Source: Zavarzinia compransoris
GTDB lineage: Bacteria; Pseudomonadota; Alphaproteobacteria; Zavarziniales; Zavarziniaceae
Assembly (NCBI RefSeq): GCF_003173055.1
Contig: NZ_QGLF01000001.1
Coordinates: 999,085-1,063,084, forward strand
Length of the DNA: 64,000 bases
Direction of reading: 5' to 3'
Program-made: the position numbers and the translations under genes
Shown: piece after piece, positions 7,924 to 16,404 of the stretch
Layout: every line of letters starts with the position of its first letter
How positions within the stretch are numbered: position 1 is the first letter of the stretch
The notes under the pieces: model-generated
What the model was told of the DNA's origin: nothing
Databases searched by the model: none
What the model saw: only the letters and a program-made list of their open reading frames with translations

Positions 7924-9623
7924 CCGTCCTCCAGCACCTGCTGGGCCAGGCGCTCGGCGTCGCGCCGGCGGATCTCGGCCTTCAGTTGGGCGCAGTCCTC
8001 GCCCTCCTCGCCCAGCGACTTCAGGGCGGCGCTGCCGAAGGCGAGCGCGGATTCGAACGTCTCGCGCACCTCGAAATCCACGCCCTTGCGGATCAGCTGG
8101 ATCGAGTGGCGCCGGTCGTAGGAGCGCACGAGCAGTTTCGCCAGCGGGAATTCGGCCCGGACGATATCGACGATATGGGTCGCTGCCGCCCGGTCGTCGA
8201 TGCAGACCAGGATCGCCGCCGCCTCCCCCGCGCCCGAGGCGTGCAGGACGTCGAGCCTGGTGCCGTCGCCGTAATAGACTTTCACGCCGAACCGGCCGGC
8301 CTCGCGGATGCGGTTGGGGTCGTTGTCGATCAGGGAAACCTCGATCCCGCGGGCGAGCAGCACTTGCGACGCCACCTGGCCGAAGCGGCCGAAGCCGATC
8401 ATCAGGACCTTGCCGTGCAGGTCCTCCGCCCGGTCGAGATCGTCGCCCGCATCCTGCGGCGCCCGGTTGGCCCGGTCGACGGCCAGGATCAGGATCGGGG
8501 TCAGGGCCATGGACAGGATGATGGCGGCCGACATCACCGCCCCGTCCCTTGCGCCCATGAGGCCGGCGGCCAGGGCAGCGGCATAGAGGACGAAGGCGAA
8601 TTCCCCCCCTTGGGCGAATTGCGACAGGCGGGTGATCGCGGTCCGGTTCGACGCCCCGAAGACCCGGGCGACGATATAGATGCCGAGCCCCTTCGCCGCC
8701 ATGAAGGCCGCGACCAGGGCCAGCGTCACCCGCCATTCCGCCAGCACCACCCCGACATCCAGCGACATGCCGACGGCCAGGAAGAACAGCCCGAGCAGCA
8801 GCCCCTTGAAAGGTTCGATATCGACCTCCAACTGGTGGCGGAAGCTCGACCCCGACAGCAGCACGCCGGCGAGAAAAGCCCCGAGCGCCATGGACAGCCC
8901 GCTCTTTTCCATCAGCAGGGCCGAACCGAGGACCACCAGCAGGGCGGCGGCCGTCATCACTTCCCGCGCCCGCGCCCCGGCCAGGACCGCGAACAGCGGA
9001 TTGAGCAGCCAGCGCCCGGCGGCGACCAGCACCGCCAGCGCCCCGAGTGCGACGACGACGCCGAGCCAGCGCTCGTCCCCCGCCGCCGCATCGCCCGCCG
9101 GCGCCAGCAGGGAGACCACGGCCAGCAGGGGCACAATGGCGAGATCTTCGAGCAGCAGGATCGAGACCGCCTGCTGGCCGGCCGGCGTCGCGGTTTCGCC
9201 CCGCTCGTTCAGCACCTGCATGACGACGGCGGTCGACGACAGCACGAAGCCCGCCCCGCCGATGAAGGCGACCACCGGCGCATAGCCGAGCAGCACGCCG
9301 ACCCCGGTGAGCAGGGCGCCGCAGGCGACGACCTGGGCAACGCCGAGGCCGAAGATCTCGCGCCGCAGGCCCCACAGCTTGGCCGGCCGCATCTCCAGCC
9401 CGACGATGAACAGGAACAGCACCACGCCCAGTTCGGCGACATGAAGGATCGCAGCGGGATCGGAGAAAAAGGCGAAGCCGAACGGCCCGATGGCGAGGCC
9501 CGCGGTGAAATAGCCGAGCACGGAGCCGAGCCCGAGGCGCCTGAACAGCGGCACCGCGACCACCCCCGCCCCCAGCAACACCACGATCGGGGCCAGATTG
9601 CTCCCCGCGCCTTCGACAGCCAT
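7854..9623 (-). CDS. CPA2-family monovalent cation:proton antiporter (KefB/KefC-like) with TrkA-N domain
   Basis: A 589-residue inner-membrane antiporter. The first 375 residues form a Na+/H+-exchanger-type membrane domain with typical CPA2 signatures (VLSSTAVVMQVLNERG, LLEDLAIVPLLAV, LGAFLAGVLLSGSS, FAQGGEFAFVL). A Rossmann TrkA-N domain follows (VLMIGFGRFGQVASQVL, then SLIDNDPNRI). It probably exchanges K+ for H+ under nucleotide or thiol control, as in Kef systems. The ATG at 9623 is preferred over 9659 because it has a GAGG-type ribosome site and starts near the first helix. The 3' end runs 70 bases into the convergent luxR-type gene. Confidence 0.88.
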   Translation of the reverse strand: MAVEGAGSNLAPIVVLLGAGVVAVPLFRRLGLGSVLGYFTAGLAIGPFGFAFFSDPAAILHVAELGVVLFLFIVGLEMRPAKLWGLRREIFGLGVAQVVACGALLTGVGVLLGYAPVVAFIGGAGFVLSSTAVVMQVLNERGETATPAGQQAVSILLLEDLAIVPLLAVVSLLAPAGDAAAGDERWLGVVVALGALAVLVAAGRWLLNPLFAVLAGARAREVMTAAALLVVLGSALLMEKSGLSMALGAFLAGVLLSGSSFRHQLEVDIEPFKGLLLGLFFLAVGMSLDVGVVLAEWRVTLALVAAFMAAKGLGIYIVARVFGASNRTAITRLSQFAQGGEFAFVLYAAALAAGLMGARDGAVMSAAIILSMALTPILILAVDRANRAPQDAGDDLDRAEDLHGKVLMIGFGRFGQVASQVLLARGIEVSLIDNDPNRIREAGRFGVKVYYGDGTRLDVLHASGAGEAAAILVCIDDRAAATHIVDIVRAEFPLAKLLVRSYDRRHSIQLIRKGVDFEVRETFESALAFGSAALKSLGEEGEDCAQLKAEIRRRDAERLAQQVLEDGQIGSGRAAGPVPEPLTRPRKGA

Positions 9624-9676
9624 GCCCGCCTCGATCCCGTTAAGATGCCTTGAGCGCATACGCCAAGCGGCTGAAG

Positions 9677-9779
9677 TTCCCCCTCACCCCCGCCCTCTCC
9701 CCCAAGGGGCGAGGGAGTCCACCCACGCACGGCATCGACTCCCTCGCCCCTTGGGGGAGAGGGCGGGGGTGAGGGGGAA
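9677..9779. repeat. Perfect 43-bp inverted repeat with 17-nt spacer
   Basis: The left arm (9677-9719) and right arm (9737-9779) are exact reverse complements over 43 bases, separated by 17 bases. The arms are C-rich on one side and G-rich on the other (CCCTCACCCC... and GGGGTGAGGG...). It lies between the hlyD stop and the antiporter start. Transcribed, it would fold into a very long hairpin, so it may stop or stabilise the T1SS operon transcript. Similar GC-rich palindromes are common repeat units in GC-rich proteobacterial genomes; only one copy is seen in this window. Confidence 0.9.
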
Positions 9780-9848
9780 GCCGACGCTTCCGCTTCGCCT
9801 GAACACACCCCAGCTTCAGCGGTACGGGCGATTCAGGCGAGCCAAAAA

Positions 9849-11150
9849 TCAGCTTTCGCGGAATGCCGTGTCCCGCACCCGGACGATCGGGGTCAGGATA
9901 TAGTCGAGCACGCTGCGCTTGCCGGTCAGGATATCGACCTGGGCGACCATGCCGGGCAGGATCGGCAATTCTTCCGTCCCGCCCTTCCGGCCCAGGCTGG
10001 GGCGGGTGGTGCGGACCTGGGCGATATAGAAGCGCTCGCCCTTCTCGTCGGTCACGGCATCGGCGCTGATATGCTCCACCGTCGCCGGCAGGGCGCCGTA
10101 GACGGCGAAATCATAGGCCGTCAGCTTGACCCGCGCGTCCAGCCCCGGTGCCAGGAAGGCGATGTCTTCCGGGCGGATGCGGGCCTCGATCAGCAGCGTG
10201 TCGTCCAGCGGCACGACCTCGACCAGGGGCATGCCCGGCTGGGCGACGCCGCCGATGGTATGGACCAGGACCCGGTTCACGATCCCGCCGAGGGGGGAAC
10301 GCACCTCGGTCCGCTCCACCCGGTCCTCCATCGCCGGCATGGCCCGTTCCAGCAGGTCGCGCTGGCGCTTCACCTCGGTCAGGGCTTCCAGCGCCTCCGC
10401 CTTGAATTGCAGGCCGGTGCTCTCGATCTCGCGCTCGGTCTCGGTGATCGCCTGGGCGCTCCGCTCCATGGCGAGACGGGAGAGGTCGCGCTCGCCGGTC
10501 GCGGCGGTCAGGCGCTGGTCGGCGCGCACCAGCTCGACCCGGGGCTGCAAGCCGCGCGACACCAGGGGCTCGATGATCTCATGCTCGGCCCGGGCCAGCG
10601 CCATGGCCTTTTCCGCATTGGCCAGCGCCGAGGTCGCCTCCGCCAGCGCCTGCCGGCGCTGGTCGAGGCGGGACGACAGGATCGACAGGCGGACGTCGAG
10701 GTCGTTGCGCCGCCCGGCGGCCAGCGCCCGCTCGGCCGCGACGTAATCGGGCGCATCGCGCAGCAGATCGTCCGGGAACACGGGCTGGCGCAGGTCGGCC
10801 TCCGCCTCCAGGCGGACGAAGCGGGCGGCGAGCGACAGATATTCCTCCCGCGTCTTGCGGAATTCGGCGTCGAAGGCGACGCCGTCCATGCGCAGCAGGA
10901 CGTCGCCCGCCTTCACCCGGTCGCCCTGGCGCACCAGGATTTCCTTGACGATGCCGCCCTCGAGGTTCTGCACCACCTGGACCTGGCGCGACGGGATCAC
11001 CCGGCCGTCGCCCCGGGTCACCTTGTCGAGTTCGGCAAAGCCGGCCCAGAGCACGAAGACGACCAGGAACAGGGCGACGATGCCGACCAGCAGGCTGGCG
11101 GAAATGGCCGGCTTGATGTCTTCCGGCCGTTCGATCGGGGCCATGGTCAT
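9849..11150 (-). CDS. HlyD-family T1SS membrane-fusion (periplasmic adaptor) protein
   Basis: A 433-residue adaptor. A short cytoplasmic N-terminus is followed by one membrane helix (LLVGIVALFLVVFVLWAGF, about 19-37). Next come the biotinyl-lipoyl half (GIVKEILVRQGDRVKAGD), a long coiled-coil hairpin (about 110-290), the second lipoyl half (RSPLGGIVNRV) and a beta-barrel domain ending in ILTPIVRVRD. It bridges the inner-membrane ABC protein to the TolC-like channel. The start at 11150 forms an ATGA overlap with the ATPase stop; longer upstream reading is the antisense-free extension of the previous gene and is not used. Last gene of the operon. Confidence 0.93.
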   Translation of the reverse strand: MTMAPIERPEDIKPAISASLLVGIVALFLVVFVLWAGFAELDKVTRGDGRVIPSRQVQVVQNLEGGIVKEILVRQGDRVKAGDVLLRMDGVAFDAEFRKTREEYLSLAARFVRLEAEADLRQPVFPDDLLRDAPDYVAAERALAAGRRNDLDVRLSILSSRLDQRRQALAEATSALANAEKAMALARAEHEIIEPLVSRGLQPRVELVRADQRLTAATGERDLSRLAMERSAQAITETEREIESTGLQFKAEALEALTEVKRQRDLLERAMPAMEDRVERTEVRSPLGGIVNRVLVHTIGGVAQPGMPLVEVVPLDDTLLIEARIRPEDIAFLAPGLDARVKLTAYDFAVYGALPATVEHISADAVTDEKGERFYIAQVRTTRPSLGRKGGTEELPILPGMVAQVDILTGKRSVLDYILTPIVRVRDTAFRES

Positions 11151-12895
11151 GCTACCGCCTCCGCCGCCGGGCGCGGGCCCTTCGGGCTCAGCGCCGCCAG
11201 TACCCGGTCGCGCGGGCCGGCCGCCACCACCTTGCCCCGGTCGAGCACGATCACCTTGTCGACGAGGTCGAGCATCGCCGTCCGGTGGGTGACGAGGACC
11301 AGGGTGCGGCCCTCGACCAGGGGTTTCATGCGTTCGATGAACTGCGCCTCGGTGCGGACGTCCATGGCGCTGGTCGGCTCGTCCATCACATAGATGGCGG
11401 GATCGCGCACCAGGGCACGGGTGAGCGCGATCGCCTGGCGCTGGCCGCCGGACAGGCCCTCGCCCCGCTCCTCGATCTCGAGGTCGTAACCCTGCGGCAG
11501 GTGGCCGATCATGTCGTGCAGGCCCGAGGCCTCGGCGGCGGCGAGCAGGCGGTCGTCGTCGACATCGTCGAGGCCGACCGTCACATTGTGGCGGATCGTG
11601 CCCGAGAACAGGCAGACATCCTGCAAGACGACGCCGACCGAACGGCGGAGATGATCCGGATCCCATTGCCGGACTTCGGTGCCGTCGATGGTGACCGTGC
11701 CGTCCTCAGGCGTGTAGAGGCCGAGGATCAGGCGCGCCAGCGTGCTCTTGCCCGAGCCGACCCGGCCCAGCAGGGCGACCCGCTCGCCCGGCTCGATGCG
11801 GAAGGATACGTCGTCCAGCGCGCGATAAGGTTTGCCCGGATAGCGGAAGATCACGTTGCGGAATTCGATCGCGCCGTTGAAGCGGCTCTTGGTCAGGGCC
11901 CCCTGCCCCGCCCGCATCTCCACCGGCGCGGCCATGATCTCGGACAGGACCTTGAACGAGGCGGCGGCATGATGGGCCCGCGCCAGGACGTTGGCCAGCT
12001 GCGCCAGGGGCGCCAGCGCCCGCCCGGCCAGGATCGAGCAGGCGATCAGCGCGCCCATGGACAAGAGCCCGTCCTTGATCAGGAAGACGCCGTGAATGAC
12101 GATGCCGACCTGCACCGCCTGCTGGGCGAAGGCGGCGGCATTGACCGCCAGCTGCGACCAGAAGCGCGACTGCTGGCCGATTTCGGCGCCATGGGCGATG
12201 CCGGCGCGCCAGCGCCCGGCCATCTCCGCCCCGGCGCCCACCGCCTTCACCGTTTCGATCCCGGCCAGGGTCTCGACCAGCACGGCCTGGCGGGTGCGCG
12301 CACTCTTCAGCCCGAGGCGCGACAGCCGCGACAGCGCCGGCTGGGACGCCAGCGCCGCGAGCAGGACCAGCGGCACCGACAGCGCCGGCACCAGCACCAG
12401 CCAGCCGCCGATCATATAGATGACCAGCAGGAACAGCAGGATGAACGGCAGGTCGACGATGGCAACCAGGGTGGCGGAGGTGAAGAATTCCCGCAGCGTC
12501 TCGAATTCCCGCATGGTCGAGGCGAAGGCGCCGGAAGCCCCGCGCCGCGCCGCCAGCGGCATGCGCAGGACCTGCTCGAAGACTTTCTCGCCGATATCGA
12601 GATCGGCCCGCCGGCTGGCGATATCGATGAAATAGGCGCGGATCAGCTTGATCGCGAGATCGAAGAAGACGATGACGCCCATGCCGATGGCGAGGGCCGC
12701 CAGGCTTTCCATCGCATCATTGGGGATCACGCGGTCATAGACCGTCATCGAGAACAGCGAGGTCGACAGGGCGAAGACATTGGTCACCGCCGCCGCCAGC
12801 ACCACCTGGCCATAGATGCCGCGGCTGCGCCAGAACGCACCCCAGAACCAATGCTCGCGCCACGGGCGGTCGCGCGCCTCCAGCTGTTCGGTCAT
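11147..12895 (-). CDS. Type I secretion ABC permease/ATPase (LapB/HlyB class)
   Basis: A 582-residue fused membrane and ATPase protein. The six-helix membrane domain spans about 25-310. The ATPase has Walker A GRVGSGKST (377-385), signature LSGGQ (481-485), Walker B IYVMDEPTS with D505-E506, and switch H537. It powers export of C-terminally tagged RTX proteins through HlyD and TolC. Unlike HlyB or LapB-type ATPases of about 700 residues, it lacks the N-terminal C39-peptidase or C39-like domain and starts almost directly at the first helix. It overlaps its neighbours by ATGA at both ends. Confidence 0.93.
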   Translation of the reverse strand: MTEQLEARDRPWREHWFWGAFWRSRGIYGQVVLAAAVTNVFALSTSLFSMTVYDRVIPNDAMESLAALAIGMGVIVFFDLAIKLIRAYFIDIASRRADLDIGEKVFEQVLRMPLAARRGASGAFASTMREFETLREFFTSATLVAIVDLPFILLFLLVIYMIGGWLVLVPALSVPLVLLAALASQPALSRLSRLGLKSARTRQAVLVETLAGIETVKAVGAGAEMAGRWRAGIAHGAEIGQQSRFWSQLAVNAAAFAQQAVQVGIVIHGVFLIKDGLLSMGALIACSILAGRALAPLAQLANVLARAHHAAASFKVLSEIMAAPVEMRAGQGALTKSRFNGAIEFRNVIFRYPGKPYRALDDVSFRIEPGERVALLGRVGSGKSTLARLILGLYTPEDGTVTIDGTEVRQWDPDHLRRSVGVVLQDVCLFSGTIRHNVTVGLDDVDDDRLLAAAEASGLHDMIGHLPQGYDLEIEERGEGLSGGQRQAIALTRALVRDPAIYVMDEPTSAMDVRTEAQFIERMKPLVEGRTLVLVTHRTAMLDLVDKVIVLDRGKVVAAGPRDRVLAALSPKGPRPAAEAVA

Positions 12896-14406
12896 GGCGA
12901 TACCTCCAGACCCATATAGGGGGCAAGGCCGCCGGTCGCTTCCAACAGGCGGAAGCGGGCGATCTCGCGGTTGACCATCACCTCGATCCAGGCGACGGCG
13001 GCATTATGGGCGTCGACCTCGGCATTGAGGACGTTGAGAAGATTGCCGCCGACCGCCAGAAAGCGCTCGCGGGTGGCGACCCTTGCCGCCGCCGTCGCCG
13101 CCAGGGCGGCATCGGCGGCGCGGCTCTCGTCCTCCATCAGGCGCAGCGCATCGAAGGCCGCGGCCGTGCGCCGCTCGACGGAGCGCAGCGCATAGGCTTC
13201 GTCGAAACGCGCCTTCCGCTGCGCCGCCCCTGCCCGCCCCTCGCGGGCATCGGACAGGCCGCCGTCATAGAGCTTCATGCTGCCGACGATGCGGAAGGTC
13301 ACGCCGTCGACCGGATCGGTGGCAATGTCGTAACGCGCCCCGTCCACTTCGAGACTGAGGTTCGGATAGCGCTCGGCCTCGACGGCGGAGAGGGCGAGGC
13401 CGCTGGCCCTGACCTTCTCGCGCGCCGCCAGCAGGGCCGGATGGGTCGCGGCCGCCATCGCCAGGGCATCTTCCCGCGTCGGCGGAAGGCCGGGGGCGAT
13501 CGCCGGCCAGGGCAGTTCGGCGCCGGGCTCGCGCCCGAACAATTCGCCGAAGCGGCTGCGCGCATCGGTCAGGCGCCGCCGGATCGAGACATGGCGGGTT
13601 TCGGCATTGGCCCGCTCCGCCCGCACCTCGGCAAGGTCGCCGAGATCGCCGCCGCCGCCGAGGCGCCGGGCGTCGACCATCTCCTCCAGCTCGCGCAGCC
13701 GGCCGAGGTGATCCTCGCCGAGGCCGACCAGCATGGTGAAGGCCAGCGTCTCGTAATAGCTGGCGATGGCCTCGACCGCGAGGCCGGTCGCCGTCGCTTC
13801 CTGCTGGCGGAGGCCGGCGGCATATTCCGCTTCGCCCTGGCCGATGCGATCGAAAGTGGCGCCGGCATCGAACAGCAATTGCCGGGCGCGGACGAAGACA
13901 TCCGCATCCTTTTCGAAGCCGCGGCTCCGGCTGGTGCCGGACATGTCGCTGCGGGTCGCGGAAAACTGGCTGGCGCTGCCGGTGGCGCCGACGCTGACCT
14001 GGGGCATCAGGCCCGCCCAGGCCTCGTCGATGGCGAAGCCGCCGATCTCCGCCTCGGTGGCCGCGCTGTTGTATTGCGGATGGCTGATCACGGCATCGCG
14101 CACCAGGGTGACGAAGGCTTCCGCCGGCAGGCGCGGACCTACGGCGAAACGTTCGCGCGCCTCGATCCGCTCCACGAGGCCGAGGTCGTCCGCCAGGGGG
14201 GCTGAAACCGGCGGAACCGGGGCCGGCGCCGGCGCTGCGATTTCGACATGAACCGGGGCGCTGGCGGCGGGCAGGACCGCGGGCTGGACGACGGCCGCTT
14301 CCGGCGGCATCTCCAGGTCGTCACAGGCGGTCAACAGGATAAGGCCGGCAACCAGTGCCGGCCCTACCAGCACCGGCGACGGCCGGCGCGAAAAGATGAA
14401 CATCAT
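12892..14406 (-). CDS. TolC-family outer-membrane channel, predicted lipoprotein
   Basis: A 504-residue outer-membrane efflux protein. Residues 1-28 form a lipoprotein signal with lipobox LLTAC (Cys28). The body has the two-repeat TolC pattern: VISHPQYNSAATEAE near 120, RQLLFDAGATFDRI near 190, and a second copy with LLAAREKVRASG and MKLYDGGLSDAR. It forms the outer-membrane duct of the T1SS, resembling the LapE/AggA branch that pairs with LapBC-type exporters. The ATG at 14406 is chosen because it overlaps the upstream RTX gene's stop (ATGA). Confidence 0.9.
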   Translation of the reverse strand: MMFIFSRRPSPVLVGPALVAGLILLTACDDLEMPPEAAVVQPAVLPAASAPVHVEIAAPAPAPVPPVSAPLADDLGLVERIEARERFAVGPRLPAEAFVTLVRDAVISHPQYNSAATEAEIGGFAIDEAWAGLMPQVSVGATGSASQFSATRSDMSGTSRSRGFEKDADVFVRARQLLFDAGATFDRIGQGEAEYAAGLRQQEATATGLAVEAIASYYETLAFTMLVGLGEDHLGRLRELEEMVDARRLGGGGDLGDLAEVRAERANAETRHVSIRRRLTDARSRFGELFGREPGAELPWPAIAPGLPPTREDALAMAAATHPALLAAREKVRASGLALSAVEAERYPNLSLEVDGARYDIATDPVDGVTFRIVGSMKLYDGGLSDAREGRAGAAQRKARFDEAYALRSVERRTAAAFDALRLMEDESRAADAALAATAAARVATRERFLAVGGNLLNVLNAEVDAHNAAVAWIEVMVNREIARFRLLEATGGLAPYMGLEVSP

Positions 14407-16262
14407 ACGGTCACAGCGGTTGCCAGCAGGTCCTCGATCCCGGCGCGCCAATCGGTGCCGCCGGCCAGAACGAAATCACCGGCGCCCAGATCGGCGCTGT
14501 CGATGCCGGTCAGGGTGATGCCGCCCTCGACATCCTTGCCCGCGGCGGTGACGAAATGGCTGAGGTCGATCACCGCATCGCCGTTCGCATTGCCGGTGGC
14601 CGCCAGGATGTCGTCGATGGTGAGCACGCTGCCGTCGCCGTCGCGGAGCGCCGACAGGTCGATGCGGTCGGCGCCCTTGGCGAAATCGACGATGATCGCC
14701 TCGACATCGAGGGCGAGATCGGCCTTGGCCGGGGCGAGCACGAAGAGATCGGCGCCCGAGCCGCCGCGCAGCACGACCTCGGCCCCGTCGCGGCCGGCCG
14801 CGACCAGGATATCGGCGCCGCTGCCGCCGTCGATGGCATCGCTGCCGGCCAGCGAGATCAGGCGGTCGTCGCCGCCGAGGCCGTAAAGCGTATCGTCGCC
14901 CGCGCCGGAGATGATGACATTGCGCTCGCCGGTGCCGGTGATCGTGTCGTTGCCGGCGCCGTCGGGCAGGATCGAACCGTCGACATCGACGAGGACCGTG
15001 CCCTTGAAGGCGTTGCCCTCGGCGTCCTTGCCGAGGTAGGTGAAGCTGGCAAGGCCGGTGAAGCCGGCGGCCGGGGTAACGGTCAGCGTGCCGGTGGCGG
15101 CATCGAAGACGACGGCGAGACGCCCGGCCTGGGCGGCCGGAACCTCGACCCCGGTCAGGCTGAGGGCGTCGCCGTCGACGCTGTGGTCGTTCTTCAGAAG
15201 ATCGGCGGCCTTGACCACGGCCGGCTTGCCGGCGTCGGTCAGCAGATGATCGATGCCGGCGATCACTTCCGCATTGGCGGCGGGCAGCGCGCCCTCGGCG
15301 GCGGTGATCAGATCGGTGAGCGTCTGGCCGCTGTAGCGGGCGGTGAGCGCGGCCCAGGCCTCTTCGGCCGGCGCCGCCAGGAAGCGCTGAAGATCGGCGA
15401 TCAGCACGGTCTGGCCAAGCAGCGAGGCGGCCTGCAGGCCGGCGCCCAGCGGATTGGCGGCACGGTCCAGCAGGGCGTCGTTCACGGCCCCGATCAGGCT
15501 GGCAGCACGATCGGCGGTGACCGCATCGGCGCCCTTGATATAGGCCTTCAGGACATCCTTGCTGGTGAAATCGACCGCCTGGCCGGTCAGGCTGTCGGCC
15601 AGGCGGGTCGCGGCGGCGGTGAAGCTCTCGCCGTTCAGGGCCGCGAGGGCGCGGATGGTCACGGTCGCGACATGGCCGGCGGTGAGCACGGCCGCCGCAC
15701 CGGCGGTGCCGGCCTTGACCCCGGCCAGGGCATCCAGCCGGTCGATATCCGTGCCGGCGGCAAGGCCGAAGGCGGCGATCACCTCGGCCTCGGTGGCGCC
15801 GGCGACCATCAGGGTGGTCAGCGGCGTGATCACCGTCGCCCCCGCCGGGGCGCGCAGCACGATGTCGGACAGGGCAACGCCGTTGCCGGTGTCGATGCCG
15901 CCGGTCGCGGTCATGATGCCGGTGAAATTGGAAGCGACGAAGCTGCCGTCGGTGCCGGTCACCGCCCCCTGCTCGCCCGCGTCGCGCACGCCGTTGTTGT
16001 TGGCGTCGGCGAAGACGTTGGTGCCGGCGGCGTAATCCTTGACCACCCGGCCGGTCACGGCGGCGGGCGGCGCACTGCCGCCGTCGCTGTCGTTCAGGCC
16101 GCAGGCGCCGAGCAGCACCGCCATGGACGCAAGGCCGAGCCCCGCCCCCGCCCGATTGCCGCGCGGAGCCGCGGGCCGCCGGCGCAGAAGCTCGGCCGCC
16201 TGCTTGCGGGCGTCGACAAAAAAGACGGAACCTTCGGTTTCGGCGATACCGGATACGCTCAT
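14403..16262 (-). CDS. RTX protein with internal lipobox-like segment; probable T1SS substrate or surface anchor
   Basis: A 619-residue protein encoded first in the T1SS operon. Residues 1-40 are basic and contain LLRRRP. Residues 41-54 are hydrophobic and end in LLGAC (Cys54), a good lipobox but unusually far from the start. Next come a carboxypeptidase-like/Ig-type segment (VFADANNNGVRDAGEQG), a helical Ala-rich region (about 140-330) and a cadherin-like beta domain (about 340-430). RTX-type repeats occupy about 435-500 (GAGDDTLYGLGGDDRL). The last 130 residues match the C-termini of the two large RTX proteins downstream. Either the lipobox is used, or it is an unprocessed helix in a Type I substrate. 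Confidence 0.75.
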   Translation of the reverse strand: MSVSGIAETEGSVFFVDARKQAAELLRRRPAAPRGNRAGAGLGLASMAVLLGACGLNDSDGGSAPPAAVTGRVVKDYAAGTNVFADANNNGVRDAGEQGAVTGTDGSFVASNFTGIMTATGGIDTGNGVALSDIVLRAPAGATVITPLTTLMVAGATEAEVIAAFGLAAGTDIDRLDALAGVKAGTAGAAAVLTAGHVATVTIRALAALNGESFTAAATRLADSLTGQAVDFTSKDVLKAYIKGADAVTADRAASLIGAVNDALLDRAANPLGAGLQAASLLGQTVLIADLQRFLAAPAEEAWAALTARYSGQTLTDLITAAEGALPAANAEVIAGIDHLLTDAGKPAVVKAADLLKNDHSVDGDALSLTGVEVPAAQAGRLAVVFDAATGTLTVTPAAGFTGLASFTYLGKDAEGNAFKGTVLVDVDGSILPDGAGNDTITGTGERNVIISGAGDDTLYGLGGDDRLISLAGSDAIDGGSGADILVAAGRDGAEVVLRGGSGADLFVLAPAKADLALDVEAIIVDFAKGADRIDLSALRDGDGSVLTIDDILAATGNANGDAVIDLSHFVTAAGKDVEGGITLTGIDSADLGAGDFVLAGGTDWRAGIEDLLATAVTV

Positions 16263-16372
16263 TCGCCTCGTCCTTGCTGATGCGGCCGGGCCGGAATCCG
16301 GCCGGGCCTGCCCAGGTGATAGAGCCGACCGGTTGCGGTTCCCGGTCGGTCCGATGACAATTTCGTGATGAA

Positions 16373-16394
16373 CGGGGGCGCCGCAGCGCCCCCG
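16373..16394 (-). terminator. Hairpin after the 1478-aa RTX gene
   Basis: CGGGGGCGC (16373-16381) pairs with GCGCCCCCG (16386-16394) around a four-base loop, 11 bases beyond the stop codon. No U-run follows on the minus strand, so termination strength is uncertain. Confidence 0.4.
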
Positions 16395-16404
16395 CCAAAC
16401 CTGA

